In this document: positions 26,845-34,275 of the stretch, in pieces
Layout: every line of letters starts with the position of its first letter
How positions within the stretch are numbered: the stretch's first letter is position 1
Source of the DNA: an uncultured Lachnospiraceae bacterium
Lineage (GTDB): Bacteria; Bacillota; Clostridia; Lachnospirales; Lachnospiraceae
Direction: 5' to 3'
Assembly: GCA_905235585.1 (NCBI GenBank)
Contig: CAJOME010000030.1
Location: forward strand, 1 to 34,275
Length of the DNA: 34,275 nt
Translations under genes and position numbers: made by a program
The notes under the pieces: model-generated
Told to the model about the DNA's origin: nothing
Databases searched by the model: none
The model's input: only the letters and a program-made list of their open reading frames with translations

Positions 26845-28410
26845 TTAAGCTGTAAAATCTACCGAATTTCCGTCTGCCGCCATCATCTCTCTGGCGATCC
26901 TTTCGCCTTCATCGATATCCTCATCCGGGATACCCTCGACCTCCATGTCATTTAAGTTGATGCGCCTCGTCCTCGGTCTCCTGCCGGAACCCTGTTCGGT
27001 ATTCTCCGACTGCTGCCCTCCCATGAGATTCTGTTCAAACTCATGTGAGGCTATGGTCACCTCTACATTTTCAACTCTCAGGCCTCTCTGCTCGAGTGTC
27101 TCTTTAAGCTCTGCTATATGGCCTTCAAGAGCTGCTCTTACAGATGCGTTTTCTGCTTCAAACTGTGCCGTGACCTGTCCGCCCTTTGATACCAGCTCTA
27201 CATTCAGACGTCCGAGGCTCTGGGGATGAAGCTGCATCGCGAGACTTTGTGTTTCATTGTCTATGACTGCCCTTACCTGTGAGCTTATCTGATCGATAAG
27301 ATCCATCGCATCCACCATTGTAGTGCCCGATATGGGAGTCTGCGCCTCTGCTGCTTCAATTGCGTTTTCAACAGCACCTGTGAGGTTCTGGAAAAATATA
27401 TTGTTGTTTGTTGTGTTCTGGGCTTCGCCTCCTGTATGTCTTTCGGCTCTGCCCTGTGATCTGAAGAGATCATCCTGTGAGCTTCCTTCGCTTGTGCCGG
27501 TATTATCCTGAGCTGCGCTTTCATTTCTCACATTGATGTCGAGATTGACTTCCCTTCTGCCCTCTTCATCGGGTATCCTTTCGGTCCTACCCTGATGATC
27601 CTCTGCCCTTTCGGGTCTTACGCTTACGGCTTCCGCTGGGGTCCTTACCGTGTCATTTGGGCTTCTGTCATCGTCTCTCACCTTCTTCGGATCAAAATCC
27701 TTTGTTTCTACGGGTATAGGAGAAACTCCTTCATATTCATTTTTTACTTCGGCAACGGCTTTATTAAACTCTTCCGGTGTGATGTCCATCTCCTGAATAA
27801 GATCTGATGTGATCTCCCTCACCTCACCCTGCAGGCTTGAAACAAGATCTGTGAGCTCTTCATTTGATACTATATCTACCGGTGTGACATCCTTTATCTG
27901 GGCTACGATGTCTGTTATTACCTTCGGATCAAGCAGATCAACTGTCGTAAGTCCTAATATCTCAAGTATCTGATCCATCTCCTCGTCCGTGATCTGAAGC
28001 TCTTCCTCTATAGCTCCCTTCACTTCCTCGGCTGCTTCGACTATCTCACGATCCTGCTTTGTATTATCCTCGGTCTTTGCTGTCTTCTGTGTCTTTGACG
28101 TATCCTCGGCTTTAGTCGTAACCTTATCTCTGTTTACGTCCTTATTCACATCCGACGGCTTTTCTTTTTTTACTTCTTCCGGCCTGCTGCTCTTTACATC
28201 CTTGTACTGTGCTTTTGCCGTATCCTTGGGATTCTTTACCGCTCCGACATCCTGTCCTGCGTACCCTGCGTTCACATTGCCCGATGTGTCCGCGAGATTC
28301 ATGATATCCATGAAGCTCTGTCCGTCTGCCTTGCCTTTTGTCTTTCCTGAAGTGATCTCCTGCGCCCCTACAGCCATCATACCTGCTGCATTTACCTTAG
28401 GGGTTGTCAA
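26845..28410 (-). CDS. fliK: Flagellar hook-length control protein FliK
   Basis: C-terminal 'LAMQLHPQSLGRLNVELVSKGGQVTAQFEAENASVRAALEGHIAELKETLEQRGLRVENVEVTI'; TTG start preceded by AAAGGAGG. Confidence 0.93.
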   Translation of the reverse strand: MTTPKVNAAGMMAVGAQEITSGKTKGKADGQSFMDIMNLADTSGNVNAGYAGQDVGAVKNPKDTAKAQYKDVKSSRPEEVKKEKPSDVNKDVNRDKVTTKAEDTSKTQKTAKTEDNTKQDREIVEAAEEVKGAIEEELQITDEEMDQILEILGLTTVDLLDPKVITDIVAQIKDVTPVDIVSNEELTDLVSSLQGEVREITSDLIQEMDITPEEFNKAVAEVKNEYEGVSPIPVETKDFDPKKVRDDDRSPNDTVRTPAEAVSVRPERAEDHQGRTERIPDEEGRREVNLDINVRNESAAQDNTGTSEGSSQDDLFRSQGRAERHTGGEAQNTTNNNIFFQNLTGAVENAIEAAEAQTPISGTTMVDAMDLIDQISSQVRAVIDNETQSLAMQLHPQSLGRLNVELVSKGGQVTAQFEAENASVRAALEGHIAELKETLEQRGLRVENVEVTIASHEFEQNLMGGQQSENTEQGSGRRPRTRRINLNDMEVEGIPDEDIDEGERIAREMMAADGNSVDFTA

Positions 28411-28640
28411 TATATGCCTCCTTTCATCATATGAAATTTACATACTGCACCTTACTTTATATTTATCGGACGATCCATCCCCAACCTGAACCCCCGATTG
28501 AAAAAAAATTTTAAGCCTTTACTAACGACTTTACGTTTTGGCTGTTTCTGTTGTATCCCAATTATTCTACATCCAGAGACATAAAAACGCTAAATGATAT
28601 TTGTGTTACTTCTATTTATTTCATTTTCTATGCTCTATAT

Positions 28641-28669
28641 AGAATAGTATTACTGTTTTTACATGTAAA
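28641..28669 (-). promoter_or_regulatory. Putative sigma-A-type promoter upstream of fliK
   Basis: Minus strand TTTACA (28664-28669) - 17 nt - TATTCT (28641-28646) in AT-rich DNA, giving a leader of about 220 nt to the fliK start. Confidence 0.35.
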
Positions 28670-28827
28670 GCAGTCAATAATTCAGCAACCATGACTTGTT
28701 CGAACCCTTAACAGCATTCCGCCTTATAATGTTTACCAATACTTTTGGCACTTATTCCCATCCAATTTTATTTCCTACAAAATACGCTTATCTATCTTAC
28801 TAATCTTGTAAAATCATAATTCCTCGC

Positions 28828-29844
28828 TCATTCCTTATTCTCTTCAATCATCTTTTTCACAATACGATCAAAATCCGATTCGATTGGCTGCGTTTTGTTG
28901 AATAGCTCATATTCAGCATTAGCTTTGTCCAATGCCTGCTTGTGGGATATTCTGCCGTTGTCTTTCAAGATCCTGTACTGACGAAACTCAAGGAAAGCAT
29001 TTACACTCTTTTCAAATTCCTCCATGGTAAAGACATTCTCTCTTTCAATCAGATCTTCAATATAGTCGAAATACCCTGTGACAGCCCTCTCAAGCTGATG
29101 AATTTGTTTCTCATCCAAATAGTTCTTAGCCACTGACACATCAGATTTTAGTATTCTTCCATCTGGTGCATTTTTCCATGTAGTTAACCCCATATGCTCT
29201 TTTGTGTGATTAACTGACTGAAACACGATTTCAGCCGCTGTATGTTGAGTAATGGCATAGTGAAAGCGATTTTGAATCGTTGCATAAAAATGATGTGCTA
29301 CTTCGGAGTCTTTTGTGTAATCTATACTGCATTCTGCAAATATATCCGTAATCTGCAGCCATATTCTTCGTTCACTTGCTCGGATGGAGCGAACTCTTTC
29401 AAGGAGTTCACGAAAGTAATCCCTACCAAATGCGGTTTCACCTTGCTTAAGCCTGTCATCGTTGAGAACGAATCCCTTTATCAAATATTCCTTCAGAACT
29501 TTTGTTGCCCAAATTCGGAACTGAGTGGCTTTTCTAGAATTAACACGATATCCAACCGAGATAATTGCATCTAGATTGTAAAAATCCGGTTTTCGCCTGA
29601 CATTTCTATCACCTTCCTTTTGAACTATTTCCATTTTGGAAACAGTTGCCTCTTTTTTAAGCTCGCCCTCATCATATATGTTAGTAAGATGTTTTGAAAT
29701 ATCCGGAACATGCACACCAAAGAGATCTGCCATTGCTTTTTGAGTTATCCATAAACTCTCTTCTTTCACATATGCATTAATAGAAACATCACCCTCATCA
29801 GAATGATAGAGTACCATTTCCATCTGCTTATCAAATTCCTTCAT
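28828..29844 (-). CDS. RhuM-family (virulence RhuM/Fic-DOC-associated) protein
   Basis: 'LWITQKAMADLFGVHVPDISKHLTNIYDEGEL...RKPDFYNLDAIISVGYRVNSRKATQFRIWATKVLKEYLIKGFVLNDDRLK' is the RhuM signature. Confidence 0.92.
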   Translation of the reverse strand: MKEFDKQMEMVLYHSDEGDVSINAYVKEESLWITQKAMADLFGVHVPDISKHLTNIYDEGELKKEATVSKMEIVQKEGDRNVRRKPDFYNLDAIISVGYRVNSRKATQFRIWATKVLKEYLIKGFVLNDDRLKQGETAFGRDYFRELLERVRSIRASERRIWLQITDIFAECSIDYTKDSEVAHHFYATIQNRFHYAITQHTAAEIVFQSVNHTKEHMGLTTWKNAPDGRILKSDVSVAKNYLDEKQIHQLERAVTGYFDYIEDLIERENVFTMEEFEKSVNAFLEFRQYRILKDNGRISHKQALDKANAEYELFNKTQPIESDFDRIVKKMIEENKE

Positions 29845-29948
29845 CTATAAACCCCCATAAGATGAACACTGTCTACCCTTACTCATTTTTAAAAACCCGC
29901 TATAAAATATAATTTTCTATGCTACAACTGAAACAATTTCCCTCAAAA

Positions 29949-29981
29949 CAGCTCCTCTACCAAAAGGTGTGTGAGGAGCTG
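29949..29981 (-). terminator. Hairpin after the motE/ylxF-like gene, possible weak terminator
   Basis: CAGCTCCTC / GAGGAGCTG perfect 9-bp arms, 15-nt loop with internal ACC/GGT; followed on the minus strand by TTTTG. Confidence 0.5.
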
Positions 29982-30023
29982 CCAATAATACAATCCTAAT
30001 GTATTGCAAAGTGTTGAATAAGT

Positions 30024-30920
30024 TCACTCATCATCAGGATCCATGATCTCCGTGATGTTACCGGCCAGATCATCGTCCAGCTTTCCTATCTCGGCAAGTA
30101 TGCTGCCTCTCGCATCCGCGTTCATAGTACCGAGTATCTTTGCTGCAAGCTCCAGGTCACTTCTTAGCGGATCACTGTTGAATATGACTGCGGCATCCTT
30201 TGCCTTCATCTCGGAGTATGCCTTCGCGTAGTCCTTGACCTCTGCACTCGCCTCTTCCTTCCGAAGCACCTCTTTGTACAGTATCTCGGCATTTGTCGGG
30301 TCTATCTGCTCGTAGTACTTCTGGTACTCCGTGATGTCAGGTGCCTTTTCATTAAAGACGACCTCATTGTCAAACTCATCCTTTATCTTTTCAAACTCCA
30401 CCTGATTGTCTTCATAAGTCTTGAGTCTTGCCACCTCCTGTGTAAGCTCGTCTATGGTATCTGAAGCCGCCTTTGCGTCCTGATCCTTTTCGGCAAGCTC
30501 TGTCTCGAGCATCTTGATACGTGCCACGGCATCTTCGAGATTGGAGTAGCCGCCATCTATCACATTATCACCCGACACACTGTCGCTGCTCATCCAGCTC
30601 CCCTCGGGCAGTACCTTGTTTATCACCGGAACATCCTTTAACACAGGTGCCAGTATGCCGGAGCCGAAACCGCCTATATCAAGCTTTATCAGAAGCGCAA
30701 GTATGGCGAGCCACACGAGTATGATGACAATGGTCACCAATATAACGGACAGTGTGCCGCCCTCTTCGTCGGCATCAGCCTCCTCTGCCTCAAGTGCTTT
30801 CCTTTGCTTCTTCAGCTCTTTTGCCTGTGCCTTAAGCTGCTTCTTCTCTTCCTTGATCCTGGCTGCTTCCTGCTTTCTAGCAGCCGGATCGTCTTTTGTC
30901 ATCAGTTCATTATCTGCCAT
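30024..30920 (-). CDS. MotE/YlxF-like flagellar protein (MgtE N-terminal-like C-terminal domain)
   Basis: Lys/Glu-rich N-terminus, single TM, coiled coil, C-terminal 'YSEMKAKDAAVIFNSDPLRSDLELAAKILGTMNADARGSILAEI'; synteny with B. subtilis ylxF between fliJ and fliK. Confidence 0.8.
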   Translation of the reverse strand: MADNELMTKDDPAARKQEAARIKEEKKQLKAQAKELKKQRKALEAEEADADEEGGTLSVILVTIVIILVWLAILALLIKLDIGGFGSGILAPVLKDVPVINKVLPEGSWMSSDSVSGDNVIDGGYSNLEDAVARIKMLETELAEKDQDAKAASDTIDELTQEVARLKTYEDNQVEFEKIKDEFDNEVVFNEKAPDITEYQKYYEQIDPTNAEILYKEVLRKEEASAEVKDYAKAYSEMKAKDAAVIFNSDPLRSDLELAAKILGTMNADARGSILAEIGKLDDDLAGNITEIMDPDDE

Positions 30921-31375
30921 TAGTTGTTACTCTGCCTCTTAATACCGAATGTATAGCTGGTCAACTGATCTATTTCCTTACTCTCCTCAGCGGCAAGCTC
31001 CTGTTTGAACACATCAAACGCATTCTCCTTGAGCTTCTCCTGTGTCTTTCTGTCTTTCATGGCTTCTTCCAGAGCCGAACGCCTGACCTCGAGTACCTCC
31101 TCCTCTTTAAGCACCACATTATGCTGCTCTGTGATAAGGTCACCCATGATGCTGATCGCCTGTGCATTCAGCATCATTTCTTTTACATTAAGCGACTCGC
31201 CTCTTATCCGTCTTGCCTCTTCCTCATAAGCGGATTTTCTGTCTTTAAGCTGCTGCTCCTTTTCTTCCTCTTCGTTTACTACAGCCTGCTGGGAAGCATA
31301 GGCCATCTTAGCCTGATCTTCAAGCTTCTCATTAAGATTCAATATGTTTTGCATGCTGTAGACGAATTTAGCCAT
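30920..31375 (-). CDS. fliJ: Flagellar export chaperone FliJ
   Basis: Coiled-coil protein of 151 aa beginning 'MAKFVYSMQNILNLNEKLEDQAKMAYA'; between fliI and ylxF. Confidence 0.88.
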   Translation of the reverse strand: MAKFVYSMQNILNLNEKLEDQAKMAYASQQAVVNEEEEKEQQLKDRKSAYEEEARRIRGESLNVKEMMLNAQAISIMGDLITEQHNVVLKEEEVLEVRRSALEEAMKDRKTQEKLKENAFDVFKQELAAEESKEIDQLTSYTFGIKRQSNN

Positions 31376-31383
31376 TTATTATC

Positions 31384-31416
31384 TCCGCCCTTTCGGGCTA
31401 CTTCCTCATTTACGTT
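31384..31416. repeat. 33-bp direct repeat, copy 1 (adjacent to the fliJ start)
   Basis: tccgccctttcgggctacttcctcatttacgtt, identical to 31486-31518; contains the GCCC-tttc-GGGC hairpin. Confidence 0.95.
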
Positions 31417-31485
31417 TGATCCCTTTCCCTAATAATGCCCTCGCGCTGCTTCGCTTCGCTCTCGCACCGCTACGTAAATTCGGAA

Positions 31486-31518
31486 TCCGCCCTTTCGGGC
31501 TACTTCCTCATTTACGTT
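31486..31518. repeat. 33-bp direct repeat, copy 2
   Basis: Identical to 31384-31416. Confidence 0.95.
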
Positions 31519-31521
31519 AGC

Positions 31522-31579
31522 GTCTCTAATGACAATCAGTCTTTGATCGCGAGCGATCAATACTGATTGTCATTGAGAC
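31522..31579. repeat. Long near-perfect hairpin overlapping the fliI stop codon
   Basis: GTCTC-(t)-AATGACAATCAGT-(ct)-TTGATCGC-ga-GCGATCAA-(t)-ACTGATTGTCATT-GAGAC: 5+13+8 bp paired. Confidence 0.9.
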
Positions 31580-32898
31580 TGGGCATTATCGCTAAATATC
31601 TCTTCGAGCATTCTTATCTCGTCATCAAAATCGAACTTTGAGTCCGTGGTCTGCATAAGATAATCGTTTACCGCGTCTATCTTCTGTATGGCATAATCTA
31701 TCTTGGGATTGGACCCTGCCTTGTACGCCCCTATGTTTATCAGATCCTCTGCCTCATTGTAGGTAGCCATCACGTTTTTCAGCTTGCCTGCCACAGCCTT
31801 GTGCTCCTTTGTCGCTATCTGGCTCATGCATCTTGATATGCTCATGAGTATATCTATGGCCGGATAATGATTCTGCTGTGCGATCTTACGGTTCAGCACT
31901 ATATGACCGTCAAGTATCGATCTCGCGGTATCGGTAATAGGTTCATTGAAGTCATCGCCGTCGACGAGCACCGTATACAGACCCGTGATCGATCCCTTTG
32001 CTCCGTTTCCGGCTCGCTCCAAAAGCTTTGGCATCTCCGCATAGATGGACGGCGGATAACCTCTCGTGACAGGAGGCTCTCCCGATGCAAGCCCGATCTC
32101 TCTCTGAGCCATTGAGAAACGGGTAAGCGAATCCATCATGAGCAGCACATCCTTGCCCTGATCCCTGAAATACTCTGCTATAGCGGTAGCAGTCTTTGCC
32201 GCTTTATTTCTCTCGAGAGCCGGCTTGTCGGATGTAGCCACTACTACTACCGATCTTGCCATACCCTCCGGTCCGAGGTCTCTTTCCACAAACTCCCTGA
32301 CCTCTCTGCCACGCTCTCCGATCAGCGCGATCACGTTTACTTCAGCCTTGGTGTTCCTTGCGAACATACCCATCAGAGTGGATTTGCCCACTCCGGAGCC
32401 GGCGAATATCCCGATACGCTGTCCCTTACCGACCGTCAGAAGACCGTCGACCGCCTTTACCCCCAGCGGGAGCACATCGCTTATGATGACCCTGTCCATA
32501 GGATCCGGAGGCATCGCCTCGACCGGGTATTCATCACCGATGACCTCCGAGCCGTCTGCCGGATTGCCCATACCGTCAAGTGTCCGGCCCAGCAGATCCT
32601 CAGACACCTTTACCATGAGCGGATGCTCGAGATTGGTCACTATCGAGCCCGATCCGATACCATCGGTAGACTCATAGGGCATCAGCAGTGTCATCCTGTC
32701 TTTAAATCCCACCACCTCGGCAAGTATAGGCTTTAGTGTGGTATCGGCAGGCTGTATGGAGCATATGTCCGCAAGACGCGCATCCGGTCCCTCCGACTCT
32801 ATGGTAAGGCCCACTACATTCACGACCTTTCCGAGCTTTCTATAATAAGAGCCTGTCTTCAGGCTCTCATACTTTGAAAGATCTATGGCAAGATCCAT
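31570..32898 (-). CDS. fliI: Flagellum-specific ATPase FliI
   Basis: Walker A 'GIFAGSGVGKSTLMGM', 'ALIGERGREVREFVERDLG', 'LLMMDSLTRFSMAQREIGLASGEPPVTRGYPPSIYAEMPKLLERAG'. Confidence 0.97.
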   Translation of the reverse strand: MDLAIDLSKYESLKTGSYYRKLGKVVNVVGLTIESEGPDARLADICSIQPADTTLKPILAEVVGFKDRMTLLMPYESTDGIGSGSIVTNLEHPLMVKVSEDLLGRTLDGMGNPADGSEVIGDEYPVEAMPPDPMDRVIISDVLPLGVKAVDGLLTVGKGQRIGIFAGSGVGKSTLMGMFARNTKAEVNVIALIGERGREVREFVERDLGPEGMARSVVVVATSDKPALERNKAAKTATAIAEYFRDQGKDVLLMMDSLTRFSMAQREIGLASGEPPVTRGYPPSIYAEMPKLLERAGNGAKGSITGLYTVLVDGDDFNEPITDTARSILDGHIVLNRKIAQQNHYPAIDILMSISRCMSQIATKEHKAVAGKLKNVMATYNEAEDLINIGAYKAGSNPKIDYAIQKIDAVNDYLMQTTDSKFDFDDEIRMLEEIFSDNAQSQ

Positions 32899-33797
32899 TA
32901 TTCCTCGTCGCCTTTCTTATAAGCCAAAAGCTTCAATTGCTTTTTCAAGCCCTCAAGCTCGGTGCCCAGAGAGCAGTCGAATATACCCGACCCTGTATCT
33001 ATCATAACCTCTCCGGCACTCAATGTCACGTCCGGTACGATATCGGTATTATCCTCCCCGGGGATCCCGTCAAAAAGTACGGATTTGTTTGAAGAAATGT
33101 ATTCGTAATCTTCCTTTGAAACATGCACCATAAGATTTGCCGTGGTATCCGTCGCCTGCAGTGCATTCTGAAGCAGATATAAGATGATCTCCTTTTTATC
33201 GGAAAGATCGGTATGAAATACATGACCGTACACATCGGATAATGTGTCAATAAGGGCAGGCTCAAGCTCAGCGACCATCTGCTCATACTCCGCCATGAGT
33301 GCCTGCTCCTTCTCCGCAAGCTCTGCTCTCATAGCCTCTACTTCCTGCATTCCGGCACTATAGCCCTCGTCATGCCCTGCCTGTCTTGCCTCTTCAAAGA
33401 CCGCCGCCTTTTTAGCTTCGGCATCATCCATGGCTTCCTGTATAAGAAGATCAGCCTGCGCTCTCGCATCCTCTAATATCTGCTCTGCCTCCGCATTAAC
33501 AGCCGCAAGATCTATCGCAGGCTCCGGTGCAGCCTGAGGCTCTGCCTTGATCACGTTGCCCTGACCTTCTTCACTTTCCGCAGCATCGGGATCATCAAGT
33601 ATGGAGCTTAACATATCCGCGTCAAGTCCCTCTGTAAACTCCCCTTCACCCTCATCTCCGGAAAAGGTCTGTGTCTCTTCTCTCTGGAGTATGGTTGCCA
33701 GGAGCTTAAGCCTTTCCGCGACCATCGCATTGGAATCAATGACATGCTTATCGTCGGCATCGACATCAGCATTAAATCGCTTGAGTATGTTAGACAA
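32898..33797 (-). CDS. fliH: Flagellar export protein FliH
   Basis: Coiled-coil AEAEQILEDARAQADLLIQEA region, FliH-like C-terminus, between fliG and fliI. Confidence 0.88.
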   Translation of the reverse strand: MSNILKRFNADVDADDKHVIDSNAMVAERLKLLATILQREETQTFSGDEGEGEFTEGLDADMLSSILDDPDAAESEEGQGNVIKAEPQAAPEPAIDLAAVNAEAEQILEDARAQADLLIQEAMDDAEAKKAAVFEEARQAGHDEGYSAGMQEVEAMRAELAEKEQALMAEYEQMVAELEPALIDTLSDVYGHVFHTDLSDKKEIILYLLQNALQATDTTANLMVHVSKEDYEYISSNKSVLFDGIPGEDNTDIVPDVTLSAGEVMIDTGSGIFDCSLGTELEGLKKQLKLLAYKKGDEE

Positions 33798-34275
33798 CGA
33801 TCTCGTCTCCTCCGCCTCTGGAAATGACTATCTCCGCGGAATCCTCCAGCTTTCTTATGATATTGACTATCTTCTGCTGAGCTTCTTCGACGTCCTTCAT
33901 CCTGACAGGACCCATGAATTCCATATCTTCCTTTATCATAGCCGACAGACGCGAGGACATATTTTTGAATATGGCAGCCTGCACCTGTTCGTTGGCACCC
34001 TTCAAAGCCATAGACAGATCCGAATTGTCCACATCCCTGAGCACTCTCTGTATGGCTCTGTCATCAAGCAGCAGGATATCCTCGAAGACGAACATCTTCT
34101 TTCTGATCTCATCAGCAAGCTCGGGCTCGTCCACTTCCAAAGTCTCCATGATATGCTTTTCCGTACCACGGTCTACAGTATTCAGGATCTCCACTATGGC
34201 ATCGACACCGCCGACGATGGTGTAATCCTGATTGACAAGCGAAGAAAGCTTTGACTCCAGCACTCTTTCCACCTC
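33790..34275 (-). CDS. fliG: Flagellar motor switch protein FliG (C-terminal part; 5' end outside window)
   Basis: 'GGVDAIVEILNTVDRGTEKHIMETLEVDEPELADEIRKKMFVFEDILLLDDRAIQRVLRDVD' is FliG; the ATG at 34272 is internal. Confidence 0.95.
   Translation of the reverse strand, partial: EVERVLESKLSSLVNQDYTIVGGVDAIVEILNTVDRGTEKHIMETLEVDEPELADEIRKKMFVFEDILLLDDRAIQRVLRDVDNSDLSMALKGANEQVQAAIFKNMSSRLSAMIKEDMEFMGPVRMKDVEEAQQKIVNIIRKLEDSAEIVISRGGGDEIVV

Noticed and set aside
28463-28470. TCCGATAA on the minus strand resembling a sigma-28 -10 box just upstream of fliK
   Set aside because: No TAAA-like -35 element at 14-16 nt spacing, so not supportable as a FliA promoter without TSS data.
28690-28715. 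GGTTCGAAC resembling a tRNA T-loop
   Set aside because: No T-stem complement, anticodon arm or acceptor stem nearby; just a GTTCGAAC palindrome.
112-34225. Numerous plus-strand ORFs of 60-240 aa in the ORF track
   Set aside because: They are antisense shadows of well-conserved minus-strand flagellar genes, with low-complexity translations and no recognisable domains.
1-34275. CRISPR arrays, rRNA/tRNA genes, complete transposons or prophage
   Set aside because: No regularly spaced repeats, RNA gene signatures, transposase or integrase coding regions were seen in the window.

Overview
The window is almost entirely one flagellar/chemotaxis (fla/che) gene cluster, transcribed on the minus strand. 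Gene order and protein motifs fit a Clostridia/Lachnospiraceae-type Firmicute (inference). In transcription order (right to left): fliG (partial)-fliH-fliI-[repeat-rich spacer]-fliJ-motE/ylxF-like-[inserted RhuM-family gene in AT-rich DNA]-fliK-flgD-TIGR02530-like-flgE-[terminator]-flbD-motA-motB-fliL-[paired hairpins]-fliM-fliY-cheY-fliO-fliP-fliQ-fliR-flhB-flhA-flhF-flhG-PilZ/YcgR-cheB-cheA-cheW-cheC-cheD-membrane protein-fliA(sigD)-FapA/DUF342-three uncharacterised proteins-terminator. The strongest observation is that two genes, flhF and fliO, are each broken by a perfect short tandem duplication (7 bp and 4 bp). Removing one repeat unit from each restores the expected protein: the FlhF Walker A GPTGVGKTTT, and a charged FliO tail whose stop overlaps the fliP start. 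This suggests reversible slipped-strand (phase-variable) inactivation, or a recently non-motile lineage; sequencing or assembly error must be excluded. Other points of interest are the RhuM insertion between motE/ylxF and fliK, a repeat-rich fliI-fliJ spacer, a 26-bp-stem hairpin over the fliI stop codon, two compound hairpins between fliL and fliM, and a candidate leaderless promoter at flbD.
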